Shown in pieces: positions 54,641 to 64,000 of a DNA stretch of 64,000 nucleotides. Where the stretch lies: positions 198,845,526-198,909,525 of the forward strand of contig OY821521.1 of the NCBI GenBank assembly GCA_963682025.1, in the 5' to 3' direction. The position numbers and the translations under genes were made by a program. Every line of letters begins with the position of its first letter. The first letter of the stretch is position 1. Source of the stretch: Cordilura impudica (lineage: Eukaryota > Arthropoda > Insecta > Diptera > Scathophagidae). The notes under the pieces are model-generated. The model was not told the DNA's origin. It made no database searches and saw only the letters and a program-made list of their open reading frames with translations.

Positions 54641-56155
54641 CAAAGATAATTTGATCAAAAAGAAATTCAAAACATGTGTTAAGTTTTTTTTCGATCTAAT
54701 GGCCTTGTCAGTACCATTTCGAAAACTTAATTTTTTATTCCTGTTTTAAGCCCAATATGCTTTATAATGAGTGCGATTGTAATACAAACGAACTTCGCAA
54801 CTGCGGCTCCGCTTATTGAGATCAAATAAATATAATCTCGGACCTACATACTCGTACATACATATACGATTATTAATGACCGCAAACGTCTTACCTAATT
54901 TATAACTGTAAATTTTCTTTTTAATGAATTTTTACTTTATTGCTACATACTTATTGGGATTACAGGGAAAAAATTGTAGTTAACGTTAATGTTTTGGCTT
55001 TCTGTTTCCTCCCTCTATCATTATAGCGTCATAGCCTGACGTACAAAATGTATATTACCTCGTTTAACACATACTCATGCACACACACACACACATACAA
55101 ATACATACCTAATGCTTTTTATGAAAATCAATATTAGGCACACGTCTTTGAAGTGCTAATGAAGTTTCTTTGGTAAAATGTCAAAAAGGTGATCGAAAGG
55201 ATTAATATGAAATTTCTTTTTGCCAACAACAAAAAAAAAACACAAAAAATAACAAAATGTGCAATAAAGAATGTAATACATGGCTCTACTATTAATACAA
55301 TATACATATACATTTTTTTCAAGTCATAACTCTATTGTGATTATGATTCATATTTGAAGAGACCACAAGTTTATTACCTGTCAAGTCTGAATTCCTAAAA
55401 GAAAATCACTCAGGCGGTCGGTCTTTTTTAGCACAAACCTACAGCACTCAATTTACCACGTATTGAAAACAAACTGCCCCCAGACTTTGTAGCACACAAC
55501 AGTTGACACTCGTATAGTGCCGTGGGTGTTTATTACAGTTGCCTCCACTTAGCCAAACCCATTTGTGTTGTAAATATATTTTTCATTAGTTCTTAAACCT
55601 TCCGAAATCTTAGATGTTACTAAGATATTTATTTCCTTTTATTTCAAAAATTTTATTTTCTGAATCCTTTTTTCCATATTTTAAAAAATTTATTTTAAAA
55701 AAATTATACAATAAATAATAAACATTTTTACAATTCCAATTAAAGGAACAGAAAACGAATCCACCACCAAACTAACCGCATAATTCGAGCTACAACTGTA
55801 TGAATACAAATGGGTAAACAAATCGACATATATTTCTAACCATACTCCTCACCAGATATGACACATACAAAAAATATAAAAATTATGAAATATGAGCTCA
55901 GTGATTGCAAAAACCAAAAGAAAATTGAGAAATTCAACAGAAAAAAAATAGGAGCTTTGCAGAAAGTTCATTTATATTTATACTAGTATAGAAGTATGTA
56001 AGTGTATATGACCAAAATACACATAACTTATCAGACAGACAGACATATCCATAGTTTGTACGGCTGTATTTTTTTTATGTAAACTACACTGGACAAAAGA
56101 GTTCTTACAAACTGCAACTGCAGTTACATGGTTAACTGGCACTAGTTATAGTAAT
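54641..56155. other. AT-rich single-copy DNA with a CA repeat; no gene seen
   Basis: (CA)n at 55078-55096, TACATACAT runs at 54845-54865 and 55100, ACAGACAGACA at 56034. No open frame resembles a protein. Confidence 0.4.
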
Positions 56156-56157
56156 CG

Positions 56158-58975
56158 TAGTTTTTAAGAAAAGGTACTTTTTAAGAAAAGGTACTTTTTG
56201 AGAAAGGGTACTTTTTAAGAAAAGGTACTTTTTAAGAAAAGGTACTTTTTAAGAAAAGGTACTTTTTAAGAAAAGGTACTTTTTAAGAAAAGGTACTTTT
56301 TAAGAAAAGGTACTTTTTAAGAAAAGGTACTTTTTAAGAAAAGGTACTTTTTAAGAAACGGTACTTTTTAAGAAAAGGTACTTTTTTTAAGAAAAGGTAC
56401 TTTTTTAAGAAAAGGTACTTTCTAAGAAAATATACTTTTTTAAGAAAATGTACTTTTTTGAGAAAATGTACTTTTTTAAGAAAATTTACTTTTTTAAGAA
56501 AAAGTACTTTCCTAAAGGGTACTTTTTAAGAAAGGCTACTTTTCAAGAAAAGGTAGCTTTTATAGAAACGGTACTTTTTAAGAAAAGGTACTTTTTAAGA
56601 AAAGGTACTTTTTAAGAAAAGGTACTTTTTAAGAAAAGGTACTTTTTAAGAAAAGGTACTTTTTTAAGAAAAGGTACTTTTTTAAGAAAAGGTACTTTCT
56701 AAGAAAATATACTTTTTTAAGAAAAGGTACTTTTTTAAGAAAATTTACTTTTTTAAGAAAATGTACTTTTTAAAAAAGGTTGCTTTGCATATAAAGTAAA
56801 TTTTTAAGAAAATTTACTTTTTTAAGAAGAAGTAATTTTTAAGAAGAGATTCTTTTTTAGGAAAGGTGCCTTTAAGAAAAAGTACTTTTTAAAGAAATGG
56901 TATTTTATTTAAAATACCAAAATAAAAAAAATTCTTTTTAAGATTAGGCACTTTCTAAGCAAAGATAATTTTTAGAAAAGGTACTTTTTTTTAAAAATTC
57001 ACATTTTTAACACAATTTACTTTTTTAATAACTAACTTTTTTAGATAAGGTAATTTTCTACAAAAATTCACTATTTTAGGAAAATGTACTTTCGAAGCAA
57101 GGTACTTTTTAAAAAGTTAACTTTTTCCAGAAATTTTACTTTTTTATTACAATGTACAATGAAATTTGTAGAAAATTTACTTTTTAAGAAAAGCTACTTT
57201 TTTAAAAAGATAAAGGTACGAGTACCTCAAAAAAACTTTTTTAAGAAAAGGTATTTTTAAGAAAAAAGTTTTTTTTTAAGAAGATGAACTTTTTCTTTAA
57301 GAAAAATTTACTTTTTATAAAAAAAGTTTCTTTTTCAGAAAAGGTACTCTTTTTAGAAAAGGTAAATTTTTATGAAATCTACTTTTCTATGAAAACGTAC
57401 TTTTTAAGGAAATTTAGTTTTTTAAAAAAAGGTAGTATTTTGAGAAAAGGTACTTTTTTAAGAAAAGGTACTTTTTTAAGAAAAGGCACTTTTTAAGAAA
57501 AGGTACTTTTTTAAGAAAAGGTACTTTTTAAGAAAAGGTACTTTTTTACGAAAAGGTACTTTCTTAAGAAAATGTACTTTCTTAAGAAAATGTACTTTTT
57601 TAATGAAAGGTACTTTTTTAAGAAAAGGTACTTTTTTAAGAAAAGGTACTTTTTTAAGAAAAGGCACTTTTTTAAGAAAAGGTACTTTTTAAGCAAACGC
57701 ACTTCAAAATAAAATTAAGAAAGGTAGTTTTTAAGAAAATGTACTGTTTTTTGAAAATGTACTTTTTAAGAAAATGTACTTTCTTAAAGGGTACTTTTTA
57801 AGAAAGGTTACTTTTCAAGAAAAGGTAGCTTTTATAGAAAAGGTACTTTTTGAGAAAATTTAATTTTTTAAGGAAACCACTTTTTCTAGAAAATACTTTT
57901 TCTAGAAAATACTTTTTCAGAAAAAGTACTTTTTTAAGGCAATGTACTTTTCTAAGGAAGTGAAGGTACTTTTAACCAAAAAATAAAGTTTTTAAGAAAA
58001 GTAAATTTTCAAGAAAAAATAATTTTTCTGGAAAAAGTATTTTCTAGAAATAGTGGTTTCCTTAAAAAATTTAATTTTCTCAAAAAGTATCTTTTCTATA
58101 AAAGCTACCTTTTCTTAAAAAATACCCTTTCTTAAAAAGTACCTTTTGAGAAATTACTTTTTCTTAAAAACGTAATTTTTAAGAAAATGTACTTTTTAAA
58201 TGACGTTACTTTCTTACGAAGAAGTACTTTTGAAGAAAATGTACTTTTTTAGAAAAAGTACTATTTTAGAAAAAGCTGCTTTTTTAAGAAAAAGTCATTT
58301 TTTAGAAAAAGATTTCTTAAAAAATCATCTTTTTCTAAAAGGTTTTTTTAGAAAAAAGGTATTCTGTATGAAAAAGTATTTCTTTAGGAAAAGATAATTT
58401 TTTAGAATAAGGTTATTTTTTAAGAAAACATATTTTTTTTAAGAAAAGTTACTTTTTTAAGAACAGTTCCTTTTTTCGATGAAGTATTTTTTTACGAGAA
58501 GTTACTTTTTTAAGAAAAGGTACTTTTTTAAGAAAAGGTACTTTTTTAAGAAGAATTACTTTTTAAGAAAACGTACCTTTTTAAAAATTTTTTGAGGAAA
58601 GCTAATTTTTTAAGACAAGTTATCATTTTAAGAAAGGTGCTTAACTTTGTTAAGAAGTGGTATTTTCTAAAAAGGATAAATTTTTCCAAATGTCACTTTT
58701 TCTGGAAAAGGTACTTTTAAGAAAAGGTACTTTATTAACTTTTTAAGAAAATGTTCTTATTTAAGATCAGGTACTTCCAAAAAACATTAAGAAAGGTAGT
58801 TTTTAAAGAAAAGTTACTTTTTAAGAAAATCTACTACTTTAAAAAAGGTACTTTTTAACAAAAGCTACTTTTTTAAGAAAGGATACTTTTTTAACAAAAG
58901 GTACTTCTTAAAAAAAGATAATTTTTCAAGCAATAGCATTTATTTACAGAAAAGTATATCTAAGAAATGGTACGG
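56158..58975 (+). repeat. Large 17-bp minisatellite array with internal inverted segment
   Basis: The core unit AAGAAAAGGTACTTTTT is repeated in near-perfect tandem at 56165-56450 and 56575-56700, then more degenerate to 58975. Some units gain a T (18 bp). A block at 56512-56580 recurs at 57787-57850 (higher-order repeat), and 57781-57905 recurs inverted at 58030-58145. The unit is a near-palindrome around GTAC. The ORFs across it (FLKKVPFLKK-type) are products of the repeat. Confidence 0.9.
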
Positions 58976-58984
58976 AATGACAAA

Positions 58985-60000
58985 CTGATATGGGCGGTCC
59001 CAGCACAACCCGACCTGACAAAGAAAACACAACAAATTTGGTAAAATTTTTCTTTATTTATCAACTTAATCTCTTTTAGCTCGATACACCTTTCTCAGCG
59101 ATATTCAATAACTTCGATACCCTGTTTCTACTAAGAATTGTCTAGCTCCTTAAAATAGCCATCAATCCCAGACTCCACCTCTTCATTGTTGGCAAAATTT
59201 TTTAACCACAGAGCCATTTTTTAAAGTTTGTAAATAGAAAATAATCGGAAGGAGCAAAATGTGGCGAATAAAGTGTGTGATGAAGCAATTCGAAACTTAA
59301 TTCATGAATTTTGACCATCGCAATAATGGATGCCAAATGTTGATGGTTTTTCCTTTTTGAAGATTATCAATAAAAATTACTCCACGCACATTCCAGATAA
59401 CAGGCGCCTGCAGACAGAACTGTCTTCGCTCCTTCTTTGGACACGATTCTCTCATTTCATTCTACTGTTTGGAATGTTTCTTTATTTTCGGAGTGAAGTG
59501 GTTACGAATCGACGCAAAACCTCGGCTTTATTGCGGTTAAACATCGCCAAACAGTAAATTTAACATCTTCACGATGCTGTTTTTATTATGTAGTGAGCAA
59601 ACGCGGCACCCATCTTGCGGGCGGCTTCCTCTTCTCCAAATTTTCGGTCAATATGCTATGTATAGCCTTTTTTTTAATTGTCTATCAATTCAGCTAGCTC
59701 GCGCATCTTCATTTAGCGATCGTCTAATTATCATTTTGTAGATTTTTTTAACCGTTTCTGGCATGACCACCTCAATCGGTCGACCACAACGGTGTTCGTC
59801 TTCGCAGTTCGTACGGTCTCATTTAAACTCTACAACCCAATATTTTATAGTAGTAACGAAGGAGCAGACTCTCTTAAAGTACCATCTAGCTCGGCCTGAA
59901 TATTGGTCGGACTGAGACCTTTCAAAAGAAAACGAAATTGAATAACAGTGACCAATTTTTACATTTTTACAAGTTCACTGCCCAAAATATTATTGCGAGG
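58985..60000 (-). pseudogene. irritans-type mariner transposase pseudogene
   Basis: Minus strand from about 59975: VTVIQF.FLLKGLSPTNIQ, AELDGTLRESAPS, KYWVVEFK.DRT, VKKIYKM, a decayed HTH, then (59500-59440) EGAKTVLSAG and, at 59340-59200, VKIHELSFELLHHTLYSP, HFAPSDYFLFTNFKKWLCG and LLNIAEKG. The order matches irritans-type mariner proteins: KFL.LKG.....I...L....G.SAPS...V..W...FKRGR, then AKTV.SAGKVMA, then KLHELGFELLPHPPYSPDLAPSDY.LF..LKK.LAG. The segment with the first two catalytic Asp is largely deleted. Third-Asp region: YSPHFAPSD, so D is changed to H. The outer end near 58990 matches 35812-35850. Confidence 0.8.
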
Positions 60001-61785
60001 CTCGTGCAAAAACTAATGAGGCAAGTTGAAAGAAAAGTGTAATATTACACATACATAGTTTTATAGAAATATAGATTCATGGAGATTTCCAATAATTAAA
60101 ACTTCGTAGCCGATCTATGACTGTTACAAAATAGATTCTAATTTTAGTTTCGATTTTTCCACAGTGTAGGTTCGAGTATGTGCAAACAATTATGCTGACT
60201 TGTAGTTTAAACGACAAACAGCAAAAACAACAATAAAACTGTGTGGAATACGTACAAACTCGTACTCGTACATTCTTACATCGGGTATAAATTTAATTAC
60301 CACCACACAATGCAGTAGTAAGTAAGTAAGAATAAAACATTACCATGAACCCAAACTGTAAATAAGTGAACGACGCCAATGCTACCAACACCTTCACCGC
60401 CTTCCATATGCCCAAACCACATTACTAACCATTCCTTCGCTACTCCACTCCACTCCAATCCACTCAACTCTACTCTAACTAATGCCGCAAATGATAAACA
60501 AAGAATGAATACAACGAACAACAAAAACAGCAACAACAACAAAAACCCTTCAAGACTTAAGTTTATATAGTTTTAGTAGTTGTCGTTTTTTTTACTGCAA
60601 TCACAGTCAACCAACCAACCAAACAACTAACTTTGTTGTTGTTGTTCTTGTTGTTGTTGATGTTCGTTAATTTTGTTCCGCATTTACGGACACAAAAGGA
60701 AAAGTGTCGAGTCGGCCTCCTAACTGATCAGTGGTGCTAAAAGACCTGTTCTACCCATCAACAGCAAATGAAATATAATGGTTAGTCAAACAAGCCGCTG
60801 GCTGGCTCTGAAAATTCTTCTAAACAAAAACAAACCAGTGGATGATGATGATGATTGTGAGTCTAGTCACCCATCAGTCAATCTCAGCAACTCGATTGGA
60901 CCTTTACAAATATTTCATTCATTTATTAGTGCAATAATTGACTGCCGTCGTAGAGATTATGACACTGACGTTGTTGCCGGTTAATGTTAATATTGATGTT
61001 TATGATGTTGAAGGTGATGTCAATGGCAGCATCTAAGACTAAAAGTGTGAATTTTGTTAGTGCAATAAATATGCATATGCCAAAGTAAGTACATGCAAAG
61101 TTCAATATCCCCATCAAAAGAATTCCGAATAAGAACATGTTAATGTACTAACATTGGCATAACACATGCATGCAATGCAGGTACATAAAATACAAATCGA
61201 AAATATTCAAGAGAACAAATAGAAATTTGCAAAAGTCGTTAGGATTGATCACATACTGTCCTATATTGAAAATTACTTTGTTGTTAAAGTACGATACAAT
61301 ATAAAAAAAAATATCTGAAGAAGCCATTAAATATTATTAAAGAAAATGAAATATATTAGTTTTTATTATAGCACACAAAATTTAAATTACCAATCGAATA
61401 GTTTTAGAATTGTACAGAAACTAACGGTAAATAGTTTGTCATAAAATTAACTTATCTGCAACAAACTATATTCTATTATAGCAATTGAATTACTACACGG
61501 AACAGCAAAATTCGAATTTAAGGGCAACGATGAATTCGAGAGTTCAGTACAAATATTAAATTTCAAATATTAAAACTGAATTTATAGGAAGGAAGTTTTT
61601 CCTAAGAAAGATTTCTCTCCCATACCATACTAAAAAATTTGATTTTTTTAAATTATTTCTTCATAATTTTTGACGAATTAAGGTATTACATCTAAACTCA
61701 TAAAACAGACCAATGGGCCCAATGTTTTTATACTTTTTCAGGGTACCTGCGAGAACTAATGATCAAATTAGGTAGAAAATAATAT
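60001..61785. other. Single-copy DNA with microsatellites; no gene seen
   Basis: (CAACAA)n at 60520-60545, TTGTTGTTGTTG at 60632-60658, GATGATGATGATG at 60841-60855 and a CTCCACTCCACTCC run at 60443-60470. 60560-61030 is somewhat richer in GC and looks like host non-coding DNA. No exon is supported. Confidence 0.4.
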
Positions 61786-62079
61786 CTTATAAAAAATAAA
61801 ATAAAATAAAGTAAAATAAAATAAAATAAAGTAAAATAGAATAAAATAAAAAAGTAAAATAAAATAAAACAAAGTGAAATAAAATATAAATAAATATAAA
61901 AAAAATAAAACAAAATATAATAAAATAAACCAAAGTAGAATAAAAAAACAAAGTGGAATAAAATATAACTAAATCAAAAAAACAGAAAATAAAAAAAAAC
62001 ATATAATAAGATAAAATCAAATTTAATGAAATTAAATAATATAAAAAAAATAAATTTAATACAAATAAAATAAAATAAA
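61786..62079. repeat. (AAAAT)n / (AAATA)n array, left part
   Basis: Pentanucleotide TAAAA/AAAAT repeats with scattered G and C. Continuous in kind with 62876-63660; the family A copy sits between. Confidence 0.9.
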
Positions 62080-62875
62080 CAAGTAAGAAAATTATAGTCG
62101 GTCTAGACCGACTATACGATACCCTATACCATGCGTTTAGAAACCCTATCTCTTAGGCCCAACTAACTGGACATAGAAAATAAGCAAAAACCAAATTTGA
62201 GTGGTATTTTTATTAATTTATTTGGCTGCAGATATGAAAAAGTTCGTATCGGATGCTATATCTATATGGGGACTAGGTCCAGAAATGGACCGATCCTGGT
62301 CATGTTTGGTAAAGTCTCTTGTATTTTGCAAAAATATATACAAACAAAATTTGAGAAGAATCAGTGCAATATTTTTGTTCTTTAATAGATTTAAGTGAAG
62401 ATCGGGAAGCAGCTCTATATGGGGCCAAAGGGATCATTTTTAGACTACTCAATAGTGGATGTAATGAACGCATAGAAACTCAATTTGAGTAAGATCTATA
62501 TGACAATTTGGACCTTATGGCAATTTATGTCGATTTCATAGGGGTAATTTGTATGGGGGCTAGGTCTGAACATGGACCGATTCTCACCAATTTCAATAGC
62601 GTTCATCCCATGGCCGATGAAAGCTTATATACCAAATTTCATCAAAATATATTCATATTTGCGACCTGCAGTTTGATTACAAGGTTTACATGGACACACA
62701 GACGGACGGACGGACGGACGGACGGACAGACGGACATTGTTAAATCAACTCAAAAAGTGATTCTGATTCGATCGGTATAATTAAAGATGGGTCTAGGTCA
62801 AATATTTTTGGTTGTTACAAACAGCAGCACAAAGTCATTATACCCAAACCACATAGTGGTATAGGGTATAAAAAA
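62080..62875 (+). mobile_element. Family A dispersed element, full-length reference copy
   Basis: 796 bp. It starts CAAGTAAGAAAATTATAGTC and ends GGTATAGGGTATAAAA. A perfect 22-bp palindrome at 62094-62115 (half-site ATAGTCGGTCT). (GACG)n-type microsatellite GGACGGACGGACGGACGG at 62702-62738. A second hairpin near 62746-62770 and a third at the 3' tip (ACCACATAGTGGT). No coding capacity. Both sides are the same (AAAAT)n array, so the borders are unambiguous. Confidence 0.9.
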
Positions 62876-63660
62876 GTAAAATAAAATAAAACAAAGTGAA
62901 ATATATATAATTAAATTTTAAAAAATAAATAAACAAAGTAAAGTAAAATAAAGTAAAGTAAAATAAAATAAACTAAAATAGAATAAAATAAAAAAGTAAA
63001 ATAAAATATAACAAAGTGAAATAATATATAATTAATTAAAAAAAATAAAATAAAATAAATCAAAATAAAATAAAATGAAATAAAATAAAATAAAATAAAA
63101 TAAAATAAAATAAAATAAAATAAAATAAAATAAAATAAAATAAAATAAATAAAATAAAATAAAATAAAATAAAATAAAATAAAATAAAATATAATAAAAT
63201 AAAACAAAACAAAATAAAATAAAGAAAATAAAATAAAAAAACAAAGTGAAATAAAATATAACTTAATTAAAAAAAATAAAAATAAAATAAAAAACATATA
63301 ATAAAATAAAATTAAATTTAATGAAATTAAATAATGTAAAAAAATAAATATAATAAAAATAATTTAAAATGAAAAAGTAAAATAAAATAAAACAAACAGA
63401 ATTAAATATAATTAAGCTTTAAAAAATAAATAAACATAAAATAAAATAAAATTATATAAAATAAAACAAAATAATATAAAATATAACAAATTAAAATAAA
63501 AAAATATAATAAAATAAAATAAAATAAAATAAAATAATAACATAATAATATAAAATAAAAAAAATAAAATAAAATAATATAAAAGAAAATAAATAACACA
63601 AAATAAAATAAAATAAATAATAGAAAATACAATAAAATAAAATAATATATAATATATAAT
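62876..63660. repeat. (AAAAT)n array, right part
   Basis: About 785 bp of TAAAATAAAA with the purest stretch at 63060-63200. The long Phe/Tyr/Leu-only frames on the minus strand arise from the repeat. Confidence 0.95.
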
Positions 63661-64000
63661 ATATAATGGGGCGTTCATGTCAAGTGCACCAACTTTTGAA
63701 ACCGATGACTTCCGATCGGGATGAAATTTGCACCAAGGTTAATCCTATTGGATAGTAGTTTAGACACAACTTTTGAACAAGATCGGTCAAGATCTCTCTG
63801 AGTTAGAGGGGATCAAAATTTGACATTTTGGTCAAACAGGTTTTTCTCATCCATGTAACTTATTACCTATTGTTCTTAGAAAATTTTCTCCCAAATAGTT
63901 TAGATAGCTATTTCTTCAATATTTCGGAAAAAAATACTTAAAAAAAATTTTTTTTGACTTTTTTTTTGCTAAATCAAAGCATTTTTTGCCTTTTTTTCAT
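63661..64000. other. Unidentified sequence at the window edge
   Basis: GGGGCGTTCATGTCAAGTGC, then ACTTCCGATCGGGATGAAAT and GAACAAGATCGGTCAAGATC: more GC-rich and non-repetitive within this window, ending in T-rich sequence. The GATCGG(G)ATGAAATTTG phrase faintly recalls the 3244-3690 repeat (CGATCGATCTGAAACTTG). No ORF. Confidence 0.3.

Noticed and set aside
55370..55400. Possible 17-nt micro-exon on the minus strand (TTTTCTTTTAG | GTAATA)
   Set aside because: Splice-like sites this short occur often by chance in AT-rich DNA; no neighbouring exon.
57284..57702. Open frames with repeated FLKKVPFLKK-type residues
   Set aside because: Products of the 17-bp minisatellite; frames in both strands exist for the same reason.
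56158..58975. CRISPR-like array
   Set aside because: Units are contiguous with no unique spacers, and the genome is eukaryotic.
62508..62780. 90-residue frame nearly identical to one at 18967-19239, and a 62-residue pair at 62197-62385 / 19362-19550
   Set aside because: Both pairs lie in the non-coding family A element. Identity reflects recent amplification of the DNA, and other copies (5103, 38245) have these frames broken.
62911..63678. Long minus-strand open frames rich in Phe/Tyr/Leu (88-128 residues)
   Set aside because: They lie wholly in the (AAAAT)n array; a period-5 repeat without stops gives such frames by chance.

Overview
This is an AT-rich, intron- and repeat-dominated stretch of an animal nuclear genome, most likely a higher (probably calyptrate) fly. 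The reasons are the transposon mix (irritans-type mariners, Tc1, pogo/Tigger, piggyBac, RTE and CR1/Jockey-like LINEs, hAT, Helitron-like elements), the many short TACATACATA / ACTCGTA stretches typical of dipteran non-coding DNA, and dispersed elements carrying GTCC/GTCY microsatellites like the dipteran mini-me/DINE elements. The species is inference. I found no complete host gene. The only host-like coding candidate is one 124-bp exon with both splice sites at 14967-15090. Everything else recognisable is mobile DNA, satellite or microsatellite, or featureless AT-rich sequence.

Layout. 1-4160: tandem repeats, a Helitron-like copy, a tRNA-derived SINE, an A-rich array and a SHORT CACGCACAGTCACG repeat block. 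4163-9230: a mariner filled with two inverted copies of repeat family A, a LINE 3' end, then a mariner fragment split by a Foldback-type element (7285-8330) that carries a FLYWCH domain. 9340-14710: tandem repeats and a 3.1-kb TA-flanked element holding a hairpin MITE, a mariner/IS630-type transposase relic and family B sequence. 14960-15880: candidate exon and intron-like sequence. 15890-21130: a palindromic 600-bp element, a pogo/Tigger element (16832-19862) inserted in a SINE copy and itself hit by family A, and a Helitron copy. 21200-25130: family B with a nested MITE, then mariner and Tc1 relics. 25251-26997: an element with about 450-bp terminal inverted repeats and a 140-residue ORF. 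27000-35850: Helitron, family A and Tc1 pieces, a 2.4-kb degenerate periodic region and a mariner 5' end. 37809-43541: a Tc1-like element containing family A, which contains a second Foldback element; then an internally deleted piggyBac, a 17-bp minisatellite and a MITE. 45500-53700: a deep nest in which a CR1/Jockey-like LINE is interrupted by an RTE LINE and by a hAT element, which is itself interrupted by a Helitron copy. 54000-60010: a Tc1/mariner relic, a 2.8-kb 17-bp array and an irritans-type mariner. 61790-63660: an (AAAAT)n array split by a family A copy.

No pathway or operon is present. The order of insertions can be read from the nests and target-site duplications. The most unusual item is the pair of Foldback-type elements: long inverted arms built of short tandem units, 9-bp target duplications, and a FLYWCH zinc-finger fragment of the kind known from Mutator-like transposons. 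All protein-family names come from reading motifs by eye. No database search was run.
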